From a virus: DNA of 29,203 nucleotides. Location: positions 1 to 29,203 of the IMG/VR virus record IMGVR_UViG_3300009161_000169, one strand, 5' to 3'. Shown here piece by piece: positions 1-6,363 of this stretch (position 1 is the stretch's first letter; each line of letters opens with the position of its first letter). Both the position numbers and the translations under genes were made by a program. The notes beneath the pieces were generated by a model. That model searched no databases. It was not told where the DNA came from and worked only from the letters and a program-made list of their open reading frames with translations.

Positions 1-1
1 C

Positions 2-313
2 GCCGCCAAACATGTTGATAAAGCCGTCGCCACGACCATCGCCGCCACCGCCGAAGCCGCAGCAGCCTTCAAGAAAGCCGCCGCAGCGTATGCCACATGG
101 AAAGCCGCACACAATGCCGCACTCGCTGCAATTATCGCAGATAATGTCGCTACAGCCGTCTACACCAAAGCCGCCGTTGTAAATAATGTCGCCTACGCTA
201 TCGTCTCCCCTGACGCAATCGTAGTATCCGCCGCAAAAAACGCTGCACTCGCCGCCAAACTCAAATCCGATGCCGAAGGCGTAGAAGCCATGTTCGCTGA
301 GATTACCCCTTGA
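2..313 (+). CDS. Alanine-rich protein, 5' end outside window
   Basis: The reading frame is open from base 2 and ends at the TGA at 311-313, giving 103 residues of the C-terminal part. The product is extremely alanine-rich with scattered lysine, valine and aromatic residues, and should be mostly helical. It resembles in composition the complete alanine-rich protein encoded at 382-693, so the two may be paralogues. The stop codon lies inside the -35 box of the next promoter. I recognise no family; a DNA- or host-protein-binding early protein is only a guess. Confidence 0.6.
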   Translation, partial: AAKHVDKAVATTIAATAEAAAAFKKAAAAYATWKAAHNAALAAIIADNVATAVYTKAAVVNNVAYAIVSPDAIVVSAAKNAALAAKLKSDAEGVEAMFAEITP

Positions 314-338
314 CATGGGGGTAAAGATACTCTATCTT
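303..338 (+). promoter_or_regulatory. Early-type promoter inside inverted repeat (cassette 1)
   Basis: A perfect -35 TTGACA (310-315), a 17-base spacer and TATCTT (333-338) form a sigma70-like promoter. TTACCCC (303-309) and GGGGTAA (318-324) are inverted arms flanking the -35, which suggests an operator or hairpin. Related cassettes occur at 715-760 and 1103-1148. It precedes the gene at 382. Confidence 0.6.
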
Positions 339-381
339 TTAGGTGTTGGAGACGACCACCCCTAACAAGAAAGACACCACC

Positions 382-693
382 ATGACCACCGCCGCTGCCG
401 CCAAAATGAAAGCCGAAGTCGCCTACGAAGCCGCTGCTCAACGAGTCGCTGCGCTTGAAGTCGATGCCGCCGCCTTGTTTGCAAAGTACGCCGCCACCGA
501 ATCTGCCGACAATTATAAAGCCTCTGTCGATGCTTTGTTGGCTGCTGCCCGTGAAGCCGCCGCAACCGCCAAAAGCCTTGCCGCCTTTCACGCCGCCGAT
601 GCAGCACTTGAAGCCGAATTGTACGAAGCCGCCTACGAAGCCAAGCGTTTCGCCGCCGAGGGGTGCAACATCGACAACGCCTACCGAGCATGA
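382..693 (+). CDS. Alanine-rich small protein
   Basis: The product has 103 residues. About a third or more are alanine, and the rest is largely Glu, Lys, Tyr and Leu, consistent with long helices. The ATG at 382 is chosen over an upstream in-frame ATG at 343 because the context (a CACC before ATGACCACC) matches the starts at 816 and 1201, and because 343 would lie right at the expected transcription start. It is transcribed alone from the cassette promoter at 310-338. Small, separately promoted genes of this type in T4-like phages are usually early host-takeover genes. The function is unknown. Confidence 0.65.
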   Translation: MTTAAAAKMKAEVAYEAAAQRVAALEVDAAALFAKYAATESADNYKASVDALLAAAREAAATAKSLAAFHAADAALEAELYEAAYEAKRFAAEGCNIDNAYRA

Positions 694-820
694 AAACTCT
701 TGATAAATCTCCACGGAATATGGTTTACCCCTTGGCTTGGGGGTAAAGATATTCCATATTTTAAGTGTTGAAGAAGACTCCTCCCACCACCACCACGAAC
801 GAGAGAGAAGCCACCATGAC
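690..820 (+). repeat. Direct repeat copy 1 (promoter-leader cassette)
   Basis: About 130 bases are nearly identical to 1076-1205. The unit covers a shared ATGAAAACTCTT start, an inverted repeat, the promoter, the leader and the start codon of the following gene. The differences are small substitutions and indels. The unit can be read as a short peptide, but the frame differs between the two copies, so it is not conserved as coding sequence. Confidence 0.85.
715..760 (+). promoter_or_regulatory. Promoter with palindromic operator-like arms (cassette 2)
   Basis: Arms GGAATAT (715-721) plus TTTACCCC (724-731) pair with GGGGTAAA (740-747) plus ATATTCC (749-755), giving 15 base pairs with a small bulge. 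The loop is exactly the -35-like TTGGCT (732-737). With a 17-base spacer the -10-like CATATT is at 755-760. The stem could act as an operator on DNA. Without a U-run after it, it is less likely to be a terminator. Confidence 0.55.
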
Positions 821-1064
821 AACCGACGACCTAGTCAACGAACTCGAAAACCGCCCACTTGAAGTGACGGTGTCGGGTTTGAACTGCACCATGCTCGCAA
901 CAGGACAAGCCTGGTACTACAACGACGATGACAAATGGTGTCGCCTCTCACTCAAGGAGTTGGCGGTTCTCGTCGCCTCGGGCGATTACACTACTCTCGG
1001 GTTTGAAGCAGGAACTCAAGAAACTCGCCGTGCCATCATCGAAGCACTCGGGGGAAACCGCTGA
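816..1064 (+). CDS. Small early protein, unknown function
   Basis: The product has 82 residues starting MTTDDLVNEL, is acidic and tryptophan-containing, with no recognised domain. It starts at the ATG following GAGAGAGAAGCCACC, a weak purine-rich ribosome site shared with the gene at 1201. It lies between two copies of the promoter cassette and so is probably its own transcription unit. The central stretch with several Asp and Trp and a later VLVASGDYTTL segment suggests a small alpha/beta fold, but I cannot name it. Confidence 0.7.
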   Translation: MTTDDLVNELENRPLEVTVSGLNCTMLATGQAWYYNDDDKWCRLSLKELAVLVASGDYTTLGFEAGTQETRRAIIEALGGNR

Positions 1065-1075
1065 GAAAGCCACCC

Positions 1076-1205
1076 ATGAAAACTCTTCATAAAAATCTCC
1101 ACGGAATATGGTTTACCCCTTGGCTTGGGGGTAAAGATATTCCATATTTCAAGTGTTGAAGAAGACTCCTCCCACCACCACGAACGAGAGAGAAGCCACC
1201 ATGAC
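1076..1205 (+). repeat. Direct repeat copy 2 (promoter-leader cassette)
   Basis: This is the second copy of the 690-820 unit, including the inverted repeat, promoter, leader and the CCACCATGAC start-codon context. The near identity while the downstream genes differ suggests recent duplication, or exchange of the upstream cassette between unrelated early genes. Confidence 0.85.
1103..1148 (+). promoter_or_regulatory. Promoter with palindromic operator-like arms (cassette 3)
   Basis: GGAATAT (1103-1109) pairs with ATATTCC (1137-1143), with TTTACCCC and GGGGTAAA inside. The -35-like TTGGCT is at 1120-1125 in the loop, and CATATT is at 1143-1148. The architecture is the same as at 715-760. It drives the gene at 1201. 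Confidence 0.55.
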
Positions 1206-1473
1206 CACCTACCTGACTTACAAGCGAGCAGCATGGTATCTCGAAGGTTTCCACATGATCATCACGGCCTTCGATGCAGACGGGGCGCAAGTCGGCGACA
1301 TCTGTGCGCTCTATCAATACAAGACCAATCGCTTGTCGGATCTCACCGTCACCCTCCTTGCTACGGGTGATACGGGTGAAGTTAAAGTATCCCACGGGGA
1401 GGGTCGCAAGGCAGTTCAGGTCGCCAAGACCATGCTTGAGAACATGCTCAAGAAATCGGCATCGGTGGCTTGA
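1201..1473 (+). CDS. Small early protein, unknown function
   Basis: The product has 90 residues beginning MTTYLTYKRA. It is rich in beta-prone segments followed by a C-terminal helix with VAKTMLENMLKK. No family is recognised. The start is supported by the repeated leader, identical to that of the gene at 816. It is the last gene of the early cluster. Downstream (1474-1540) there is no gene, only a weak GC hairpin (ACCCC/GGGGT) around 1509-1528 and a late promoter for the next unit. Confidence 0.7.
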   Translation: MTTYLTYKRAAWYLEGFHMIITAFDADGAQVGDICALYQYKTNRLSDLTVTLLATGDTGEVKVSHGEGRKAVQVAKTMLENMLKKSASVA

Positions 1474-1529
1474 TACCACAACAAAGATTATGTTCAGGTG
1501 TAAGATTACCCCCCGCAGGTGACGGGGTC

Positions 1530-1535
1530 TAAATA
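1530..1535 (+). promoter_or_regulatory. T4-type late promoter TAAATA
   Basis: TAAATA matches the core of the T4 late promoter TATAAATA. Its last base is 6 bases before the A of the ATG at 1541. If spacing follows T4, transcription starts at the start codon itself. There is no Shine-Dalgarno sequence. Confidence 0.6.
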
Positions 1536-1540
1536 GCGGC

Positions 1541-2617
1541 ATGGCAATCCTCCGCTACTACAACCCCGTCGTCCACGACATCTACCACTACCCGACCCTC
1601 GCCACACAGACGAGCGGAGGGATCACGCCCGATGGCTACAGCGCAGAGTGTCAGACCTACGGGCTGATTGATTGGTCGGGCACCCGCTGCCTCGACAGGT
1701 ACTTCTGTCGGATGCTGTCGCCCACGCCGTTCCTCACGATCCCGCACGATCCGACGAGCGTGAACTTTTGGAACCAATGCACCTACGGGGCTGTCCTCAT
1801 CTCGCCCCGTCATGTGTTGGTCTGTCAGCACTTCAGGGGTGCGCACAGCGACCCGAACATCAATACGGCGAACATCAAGTTCTTCGGCAAGGGCGGTGCC
1901 ATGTACGGGAACACCGTGACCCGTGTGTATCTTGATGTCGGTCCCGACCTCACCCTGCTTGAGTTCCTTCAGCCGTTCCCTGATGCGGATGTCAAGATTT
2001 ACAACCGCATAGCCGACCCCCTCTACATCCCCGAAGGTACGAACCTGTGGACGAAGGACTCGAACGGCAAGGTCTACAAGACGCTGTACGACAAGGCGAA
2101 CTACAACGCCACCACGGGCGACACCTCGGGCTACTCGTTCCGACCGAGCCTCGACGGGGTCAACGGTGGTGCCTATCAGAACGGCGTGATCGCCATCTTC
2201 ACGGGAGACTCGGGTTCCCCCGTCATGGTCAGGGATGCGTATGGCGACACCGTGTTCGTCGGTTTGCAATACGGTGGACAAAGCGTGAACCATGCAACCT
2301 TCGACCGACTGAAGTCGATCCTCACACCGTTCAACTACCCCCTTGAGCATGTCAAGTTGTCCGCAAAGAAGGAAGACATCAATCAGGACGGCAAGGTCGA
2401 TTCAGCCGACCTCGCCCAAATCCTGTCGAGGTGGGGCAACACCAAGCCCATGTTCGAGGACATGGATGGTAACGGCAAGGTGGATGGCGTTGACATATCC
2501 ATCCTTATGAATGCATGGGGTGGCTACACGATCCCGACGAACCCCACGGTACTGACCTCGTCCGTGGTGCAGTCCCCGCCACCGACCACGGACGGTAACA
2601 CAAAGCCTCGGGCTTGA
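1541..2617 (+). CDS. Trypsin-like serine protease with C-terminal dockerin repeats
   Basis: The product has 358 residues. It shows the chymotrypsin-fold signature: LISPRHVLVCQH with His97 in the position of trypsin His57, DLTLLEF with Asp136 like Asp102, and GDSGSP with Ser224 like Ser195. After residue 278 come two dockerin type I calcium repeats. The first has Asp279, Asn281, Asp283 and Asp290; the second spans about 307-328. Each is followed by a short helix ending in WG. The tail is Pro/Thr-rich. There is no signal peptide. The TAAATA promoter implies late expression, so a virion or assembly role is likely; the target is unknown. The repeat style resembles C-terminal dockerins of Planctomycetes, which may reflect the host or the gene's origin. 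Confidence 0.8.
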   Translation: MAILRYYNPVVHDIYHYPTLATQTSGGITPDGYSAECQTYGLIDWSGTRCLDRYFCRMLSPTPFLTIPHDPTSVNFWNQCTYGAVLISPRHVLVCQHFRGAHSDPNINTANIKFFGKGGAMYGNTVTRVYLDVGPDLTLLEFLQPFPDADVKIYNRIADPLYIPEGTNLWTKDSNGKVYKTLYDKANYNATTGDTSGYSFRPSLDGVNGGAYQNGVIAIFTGDSGSPVMVRDAYGDTVFVGLQYGGQSVNHATFDRLKSILTPFNYPLEHVKLSAKKEDINQDGKVDSADLAQILSRWGNTKPMFEDMDGNGKVDGVDISILMNAWGGYTIPTNPTVLTSSVVQSPPPTTDGNTKPRA

Positions 2618-2629
2618 GTCAAAAGAAAA

Positions 2630-2675
2630 GATACGATGGCAAACCCCTTGACTGATGGGTTTGCTGTCGTATCCT
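2630..2675 (+). promoter_or_regulatory. Promoter embedded in 17-bp inverted repeat
   Basis: Arms 2630-2646 and 2657-2673 are complementary over 17 positions, with two positions that become G-U pairs in RNA. TTGACT (2648-2653) sits in the loop, and TATCCT (2670-2675) follows with a 16-base spacer. The next start codon is only 6 bases after the -10, so the transcript would be leaderless. The layout repeats the palindrome-promoter design of the early cassettes. Confidence 0.55.
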
Positions 2676-2681
2676 TCGTGA

Positions 2682-2885
2682 ATGCTATCGAAAGTCCTCA
2701 AGACGATCCTGCTGATCTGCTTCCTCGGAAGCGGCATCTACTTCTTGGGGACGGGAGCGATGTGGTCCCTCGGCGGCTTCATCGGATGGATCGCCGTGTC
2801 CGTCATGGCGGCGATCATCGTGGTGGTAGCAATGTCGCCCATTCTCCTCGTGGTGTGGGTCGTCGGCAGGATCTTTAGAATCTGA
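2682..2885 (+). CDS. Small membrane protein
   Basis: The product has 67 residues, nearly all hydrophobic. Predicted membrane segments are about residues 6-26 and 32-62, the second possibly two passes, with a short basic C-terminus (GRIFRI). There is no Shine-Dalgarno; the start is 6 bases downstream of a -10-like TATCCT. Phage-encoded membrane peptides of this size can be holins, superinfection-exclusion or membrane-stress proteins. The sequence does not decide between them, and no endolysin is adjacent. Confidence 0.6.
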   Translation: MLSKVLKTILLICFLGSGIYFLGTGAMWSLGGFIGWIAVSVMAAIIVVVAMSPILLVVWVVGRIFRI

Positions 2886-2898
2886 CTGAATTTTCAGA

Positions 2899-2935
2899 CT
2901 TATCGGCTATAAAAGTGGTTGGTGCCGCCGATAAG
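2899..2935 (+). repeat. Inverted repeat upstream of gene 2973
   Basis: CTTATCGGC (2899-2907) and GCCGATAAG (2927-2935) are perfect 9-base inverted arms around a 19-base centre that begins with TATAAAA. A second small palindrome (TCTGA/TCAGA, 2881-2896) precedes it. This is plausibly an operator or RNA hairpin for the next gene. I could not place a convincing -35 box. Confidence 0.5.
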
Positions 2936-2972
2936 AATACAACGATCAACTACGCTCACAAGGTAGATCGCT

Positions 2973-3242
2973 ATGCCCCGTCCTCGGAAAAACATCGACA
3001 TGAACTTCACCGAGATCACCGAGTCCCTGATGAAGGGAGAGACGGTGAGGCTCAAGGTTCTTGCAGCCCAACACGGAACATGCTCCCCCGTCATCAAGCG
3101 AAGGCTTGATGAACACTACGGCGACAAGATAGCCTTCGTGTACGGAAGGGGAGGAGGAGTGAGGCTATCCGTCATCGCACCCGAGTGGTGGCGGAAGAAG
3201 ATTTCATCATCGGGCAACTACACGGTATCTCCCCCGACCTGA
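2973..3242 (+). CDS. Small basic protein, unknown
   Basis: The product has 89 residues beginning MPRPRKNIDM. It is basic, with a likely helix-turn-helix-like central part (VRLKVLAAQHGTCSPVIKRRL), then a beta segment and WW. The pattern of a short linker helix, turn and recognition-like helix is compatible with a small DNA-binding protein, but it matches no family I can name. The upstream inverted repeat 2899-2935 could be its own operator, which is an inference. Confidence 0.6.
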   Translation: MPRPRKNIDMNFTEITESLMKGETVRLKVLAAQHGTCSPVIKRRLDEHYGDKIAFVYGRGGGVRLSVIAPEWWRKKISSSGNYTVSPPT

Positions 3243-3266
3243 CGGGGATCGCATGAAGTATTGTCA

Positions 3267-3653
3267 ATGCTACGACTCCGTCAGTTCAACTTCCTCGCCG
3301 CCTTCGAGGTGGAACATGGGCAACCTGACTACGCATCCCGACAGACCCTCGTGGAGTTCGTCGAGAAGCGCAAGGGAGAGAAGGGTTCACTCGGATATGT
3401 CATCCGATGGCCTGCATGGTTGACCTACAATCAGACCGCCGACCGTCCCTACAAGTCCCTCCGAAGGGGACAGTTCAGGATGACGGCGGCATGGGACGAG
3501 TACAACGCATGGAAGAGCCAGAGCCAATCTGCGACTCCCCTTGCGGAACACTCCCCCTCGGTCGGCGAGGAAGCAATTAACCACAACCCCGAGGAATCGG
3601 GTATTCATGCAACGGTTCAGCCTGTGGAAGCGACCGATAACAGGAAAGGGTAA
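3267..3653 (+). CDS. Hypothetical protein
   Basis: The product has 128 residues from the ATG at 3267; a TTG at 3261 would add two. The ATG is preferred because GAAG lies at a suitable distance. The N-terminal 90 residues look folded (RQFNFLAAFEVEHG, VIRWPAWLTYN) with several aromatics. The last 40 are polar and acidic, probably disordered. Four bases separate it from the next start, implying co-transcription and coupled translation. No family is recognised. Confidence 0.6.
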   Translation: MLRLRQFNFLAAFEVEHGQPDYASRQTLVEFVEKRKGEKGSLGYVIRWPAWLTYNQTADRPYKSLRRGQFRMTAAWDEYNAWKSQSQSATPLAEHSPSVGEEAINHNPEESGIHATVQPVEATDNRKG

Positions 3654-3656
3654 GTC

Positions 3657-4013
3657 ATGCCAACAATGACGACCAACGGCAGGAATGTCAGGATCAGGAA
3701 CCGCAGCCGCATCGCTGCACAGAACCTCATGGAGGGCGACGAGTTCCTCATGCGGGGCGCACCGAACATTCATGTGATGCGCATCTCCCGCTCGGAGTTG
3801 TGCAGCGTGATGGTGACCTTCGACAACGGCACCAAGCGAAGGTTCGAGTGGGATGACCGTGTGAGCATTACGGAGACTCCCGACCGCCACCGCTACCGCC
3901 GCAACTCGCTCCGCCGCAACGGCTACAAGAACTACCTCGCCGTCCGTGCCAAGACGGAGTCCCCCATCCCGACTCCGAAGCGCAAGCCGAAGAGGAAGCG
4001 TCCCACCCGCTGA
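3657..4013 (+). CDS. Basic protein with lysine/arginine tail
   Basis: The product has 118 residues. The first 70 form a probable small beta-rich domain (MEGDEFLMRG, LCSVMVTFDNGTKRRFEW). The rest is very basic, ending in a Pro/Lys/Arg tail (KRKPKRKRPTR). Such tails commonly bind nucleic acid. An in-frame ATG at 3666 is an alternative start. It is followed by a strong hairpin, so it probably ends the operon beginning at 2973. The function is unknown. Confidence 0.65.
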   Translation: MPTMTTNGRNVRIRNRSRIAAQNLMEGDEFLMRGAPNIHVMRISRSELCSVMVTFDNGTKRRFEWDDRVSITETPDRHRYRRNSLRRNGYKNYLAVRAKTESPIPTPKRKPKRKRPTR

Positions 4014-4032
4014 CCCTACGCCTCCCCAACGC

Positions 4033-4060
4033 AACAGGCTCTCCGCAAGGAGAGCCTGTT
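4033..4060 (+). terminator. Perfect 12-bp hairpin with GCAA tetraloop
   Basis: AACAGGCTCTCC (4033-4044) and GGAGAGCCTGTT (4049-4060) pair perfectly around a GNRA loop. Only two U residues end the stem and no long U-run follows, so it may be a terminator, an RNA-stabilising 3' hairpin, or both. It lies 20 bases after the stop at 4013. Confidence 0.65.
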
Positions 4061-4117
4061 CGCTTGCTACAGACCTCACACGCCGAACTGCCATGTTCCC
4101 AAAATCAACCGCTGTGG

Positions 4118-4145
4118 TTGACAAGCGTAGTTTTGGAAGTATGTT
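4118..4145 (+). promoter_or_regulatory. Sigma70-like promoter for a noncoding transcript
   Basis: A perfect TTGACA (4118-4123), a 16-base spacer and TATGTT (4140-4145) lie in a gap of more than 340 bases that holds no convincing protein gene. The next strong terminator is at 4272-4305. Confidence 0.5.
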
Positions 4146-4151
4146 GTGTTT

Positions 4152-4305
4152 GTCCATTTCGTGCTCCTCGGTGACTATCAGCAACCACACCGAGCCAGCG
4201 GCGTTTGGATGGCAGAGAACTTCGGGACGATCTGATGTGGCTTCGTATCCCGCATCGGTCGAGGTTCTCGGACAACCCCCTTATCACGAGGGGGTTGTTC
4301 TTTTT
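4152..4305 (+). ncRNA. Candidate structured small RNA
   Basis: The stretch between the promoter at 4118-4145 and the terminator at 4272-4305 has no good reading frame but has internal pairing. CTCGGTG pairs with CACCGAG (near 4167-4195). GAGAACTTCG (4215-4224) pairs with CGAGGTTCTC (4260-4269) over 10 positions with one G-U. The expected RNA is about 150 bases. It is not a tRNA, since there is no T-arm signature. It matches no family I know. The call rests only on promoter, structure and terminator. Confidence 0.4.
4272..4305 (+). terminator. Intrinsic terminator
   Basis: ACAACCCCC (4272-4280) pairs perfectly with GGGGGTTGT (4290-4298) and is followed by TCTTTTT. This is a classic rho-independent terminator, ending the candidate small RNA. 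Confidence 0.85.
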
Positions 4306-4307
4306 AC

Positions 4308-4336
4308 TTGACTTCTCGGTTCTATATGTCACCTTA
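4308..4336 (+). promoter_or_regulatory. Weak promoter candidate for gene 4358
   Basis: TTGACT (4308-4313) lies just behind the terminator. The -10 is poor: ACCTTA at a spacing of 17, or CACCTT at 16. A promoter is expected here because the terminator isolates the next gene, but the exact boxes are uncertain. Confidence 0.35.
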
Positions 4337-4357
4337 TTAGTGAAGGGAAAACCGAAC

Positions 4358-5170
4358 ATGACTACACTCTCCAACCAAACCCAAACCTTCCTCCCGACCC
4401 CGCCCGTTCAGGGAGAGAACTCCCACCATCCGATTGAGATCCAAGGTCTGGCCTTCACGGTCGAGGTCATCGGCAAGCAACTCATCGACGGGGTGGTTTC
4501 CGCCCTGACAGGGGACAAGGATCTCAAGATCCTGTGGGTCGGAATGCCGAAGGTCGAGACCGTCTGGCATCGACCCATGTCGAGCGACTACTCGGAAAGC
4601 GCACACCCGACGATCTCGTTCGCCTACCACGCATACCGCAAGAATGTGGGTGTGGTGGGTGCGAAGATCATCCTCGCACAGATGAGCCTCGGCGGAGGAA
4701 CCTCGGCATCCCCCGACCGACAGACGGTGCGCCTCGCCGAGGAGGCTCTGAAGGGGCTTCTCGGTCGCAAGGACAGCCTCACCATGTGGTGGGAGGGGAC
4801 GGTCATGTTGATCCCCACGGTCGATGCCTCCACCGCCGAGGAGATCCGAACCGAGGCGGTCATCAACCTCGTCGCTGATGTCCGCAAGAAACTGACCGAG
4901 GATCGGATGAAGAACCTTGCCAAGGGAACCGAGGTCAAGGTCGTGAAGGGACGCAAGGTTCCCATCGGTACGGTCGGCACGGTGATTTGGATGGGTGTTG
5001 GCAAGTTCGGTCCCCGAGTCGGGATCAAGGACGCTGCGGGTATGACCCATTGGATGCAACGGGTGAATGTCGAGCCGACAGGAACCGTGGACGAAGCCCT
5101 CGTGATCGAAGAGGCGAAGAAGCGGTATGTCGAGCGGTACCAAGTGATCTTCGGCGCTCCCCGAGCGTGA
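4358..5170 (+). CDS. Hypothetical protein with KOW-like C-terminal part
   Basis: The product has 270 residues from the ATG at 4358, preceded by GAAGGG. Residues about 28-190 look like one alpha/beta domain with a repeated helical part. Around residues 190-245 a segment with KGTEVKVVKGRK, PIGTVGTVIWMG and RVGIKDAAG resembles a KOW/SH3-like barrel, a fold that often binds RNA or ribosome-associated proteins. That resemblance is by eye only. It forms a unit with the gene at 5181, which begins ten bases after its stop, and the unit ends in the terminator at 5482. I cannot name the protein. Confidence 0.65.
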   Translation: MTTLSNQTQTFLPTPPVQGENSHHPIEIQGLAFTVEVIGKQLIDGVVSALTGDKDLKILWVGMPKVETVWHRPMSSDYSESAHPTISFAYHAYRKNVGVVGAKIILAQMSLGGGTSASPDRQTVRLAEEALKGLLGRKDSLTMWWEGTVMLIPTVDASTAEEIRTEAVINLVADVRKKLTEDRMKNLAKGTEVKVVKGRKVPIGTVGTVIWMGVGKFGPRVGIKDAAGMTHWMQRVNVEPTGTVDEALVIEEAKKRYVERYQVIFGAPRA

Positions 5171-5180
5171 GGTGAACCCG

Positions 5181-5456
5181 ATGAACGGACTACAACACCT
5201 CCGCAGGGTCAGGGACATCCTCTCCACGGTGGATCCGTGGACGGAATCCGTCCTTTCCGCTAGACTCGCCGACTATGCGGCAACGGAAGCGGATGGCAAC
5301 CTTCGGGCTGTCGCCGATCCGCTCCGCATCGCCCTGTCGGGGATGGGCATCAGGCTTCCCATCGTCGAACTTGTCGTTCTCGTCGGCAAGAGGGAGACCC
5401 TCAACCGAATAGACAAAACCGTGGGACTGACCGACAGGCTGCTTCGGGCGGCGTAG
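5181..5456 (+). CDS. Small helical protein, unknown
   Basis: The product has 91 residues, MNGLQHLRRVRD onward, mainly helical and rich in Arg and Leu. A GTG at 5172 is an alternative start. The ATG at 5181 is preferred since GAGGTG lies six bases before it. It follows the gene at 4358 closely and precedes a terminator, so it is the second gene of a two-gene unit. No family is recognised. Confidence 0.6.
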   Translation: MNGLQHLRRVRDILSTVDPWTESVLSARLADYAATEADGNLRAVADPLRIALSGMGIRLPIVELVVLVGKRETLNRIDKTVGLTDRLLRAA

Positions 5457-5481
5457 CGAACAACCGAGATTCATCTTACGA

Positions 5482-5516
5482 CCCCCTGCGGGCTTTGCCT
5501 GTGGGGGATTTCTTTT
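5482..5516 (+). terminator. Intrinsic terminator
   Basis: CCCCC (5482-5486) and GGGGG (5503-5507) enclose an internal mismatch and a GGC-TTT-GCC top, followed by ATTTCTTTT. It separates the preceding unit from the late promoter at 5519. Confidence 0.65.
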
Positions 5517-5518
5517 CC

Positions 5519-5524
5519 TAAATA
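5519..5524 (+). promoter_or_regulatory. T4-type late promoter TAAATA
   Basis: TAAATA ends 9 bases before the ATG at 5533. By T4 spacing the mRNA would have at most about 3 untranslated bases. No ribosome-binding site is visible. Confidence 0.6.
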
Positions 5525-5532
5525 CAGCCGCT

Positions 5533-6321
5533 ATGTACCACTACCAACGAGTCAGGATTGAGGAGGCGAGGCGGATCAGCAGGGAGCATTTCCCAATGAA
5601 CGAGGAATTCCCCACACATGTCATTCAGAAGTCGGAGTTCCCAAATCCACTCCCCGCCGCCGCTGCGGAGAAGTTCATGGTCAAGGGATTGAAGGATGGC
5701 AGTGTACAGGACGACAAGTTCGCCATCGAGATGCAGGCATCGTTTCCCGCAAGTTCGATGAAGCCCTCGCAGTCCGCCATCTATCTCGGCAAGAGCCTTG
5801 GGATGGCGATCATTGGTGTGCATGGCGGAAATCTCGGCAGCATCGTCAGTTCGGACAACTACATCCTCGACGGTCACCACCGTTGGGCTGCGACGATGTT
5901 CAACGATCCTTCTGCGACCGTGGTGGCTATCCGTGTCAACCTGAAGATCGGTGACCTCATTCCCGTTCTCCGTGCTGCGGGCGATGCGATGAACGACGGG
6001 AAACGGGGGGGCGATTTCGGCGGCACCGACACCGACATCTTCACGGCGACCATCGAGGATGCCCTCGACTGCGTCCTTCTCGGCAAGTCGATGGATCAGA
6101 GGTTTTGGACGGTAGAGAAGGGTCGTGCATGGCTTGCCTCCATCGGCGGCGAGGCTGTGCTGAAGCAGAGGCTGTCCAAGTTGAGTGCAACGAAACCCCC
6201 TAGCGGGGTTCCGAGGAATCAGATGCCCGTCATCGACGCTACCAAGGGTCAGCACATCAAGGTGGCGGGCGACCTTCAGGCGGGTCGGTTGGATGTCAGG
6301 AAGCCGTATGCAAAACTCTAG
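5533..6321 (+). CDS. ParB-like domain protein with capsid-targeting-like N-terminus
   Basis: The product has 262 residues. The N-terminus MYHYQRVRIEEA resembles T4 internal-head-protein leaders, with a possible prohead-protease cut after I-E-E (residues 9-11). Residues about 105-120 contain ILDGHHRWAA, the phosphate-binding motif of ParB/sulfiredoxin-like folds. Phage members with this motif are often annotated as ParB-like nucleases. The rest is unassigned, with a positively charged C-terminus. It is expressed late from TAAATA at 5519. If packaged, it would be an injected DNA- or nucleotide-acting enzyme; that is inference. The enzymatic activity cannot be deduced from sequence alone. Confidence 0.7.
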   Translation: MYHYQRVRIEEARRISREHFPMNEEFPTHVIQKSEFPNPLPAAAAEKFMVKGLKDGSVQDDKFAIEMQASFPASSMKPSQSAIYLGKSLGMAIIGVHGGNLGSIVSSDNYILDGHHRWAATMFNDPSATVVAIRVNLKIGDLIPVLRAAGDAMNDGKRGGDFGGTDTDIFTATIEDALDCVLLGKSMDQRFWTVEKGRAWLASIGGEAVLKQRLSKLSATKPPSGVPRNQMPVIDATKGQHIKVAGDLQAGRLDVRKPYAKL

Positions 6322-6330
6322 GAGGTAGTC

Positions 6331-6363
6331 ATGGCAAGGGTGGATTCAAGGTTCGCAGCATGA
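6331..6363 (+). CDS. Possible 10-residue leader peptide
   Basis: A very good ribosome site (AGGAGG at 6319-6324 region) precedes ATG 6331, which opens a frame of only ten codons, MARVDSRFAA, ending ATGA with the next small frame. The good ribosome site and coupled overlap suggest it is translated. It may serve only to deliver ribosomes to the following frames. Confidence 0.3.
   Translation: MARVDSRFAA

Noticed and set aside
690-746. Short peptide starting MKTLDKSPRN in the repeated leader
   Set aside because: The second repeat copy has an indel that changes the frame, so the peptide is not conserved.
690-1205. CRISPR-like repeats
   Set aside because: There are only two long (about 130-base) units separated by a gene. 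They contain promoters and leaders, not short repeats with spacers.
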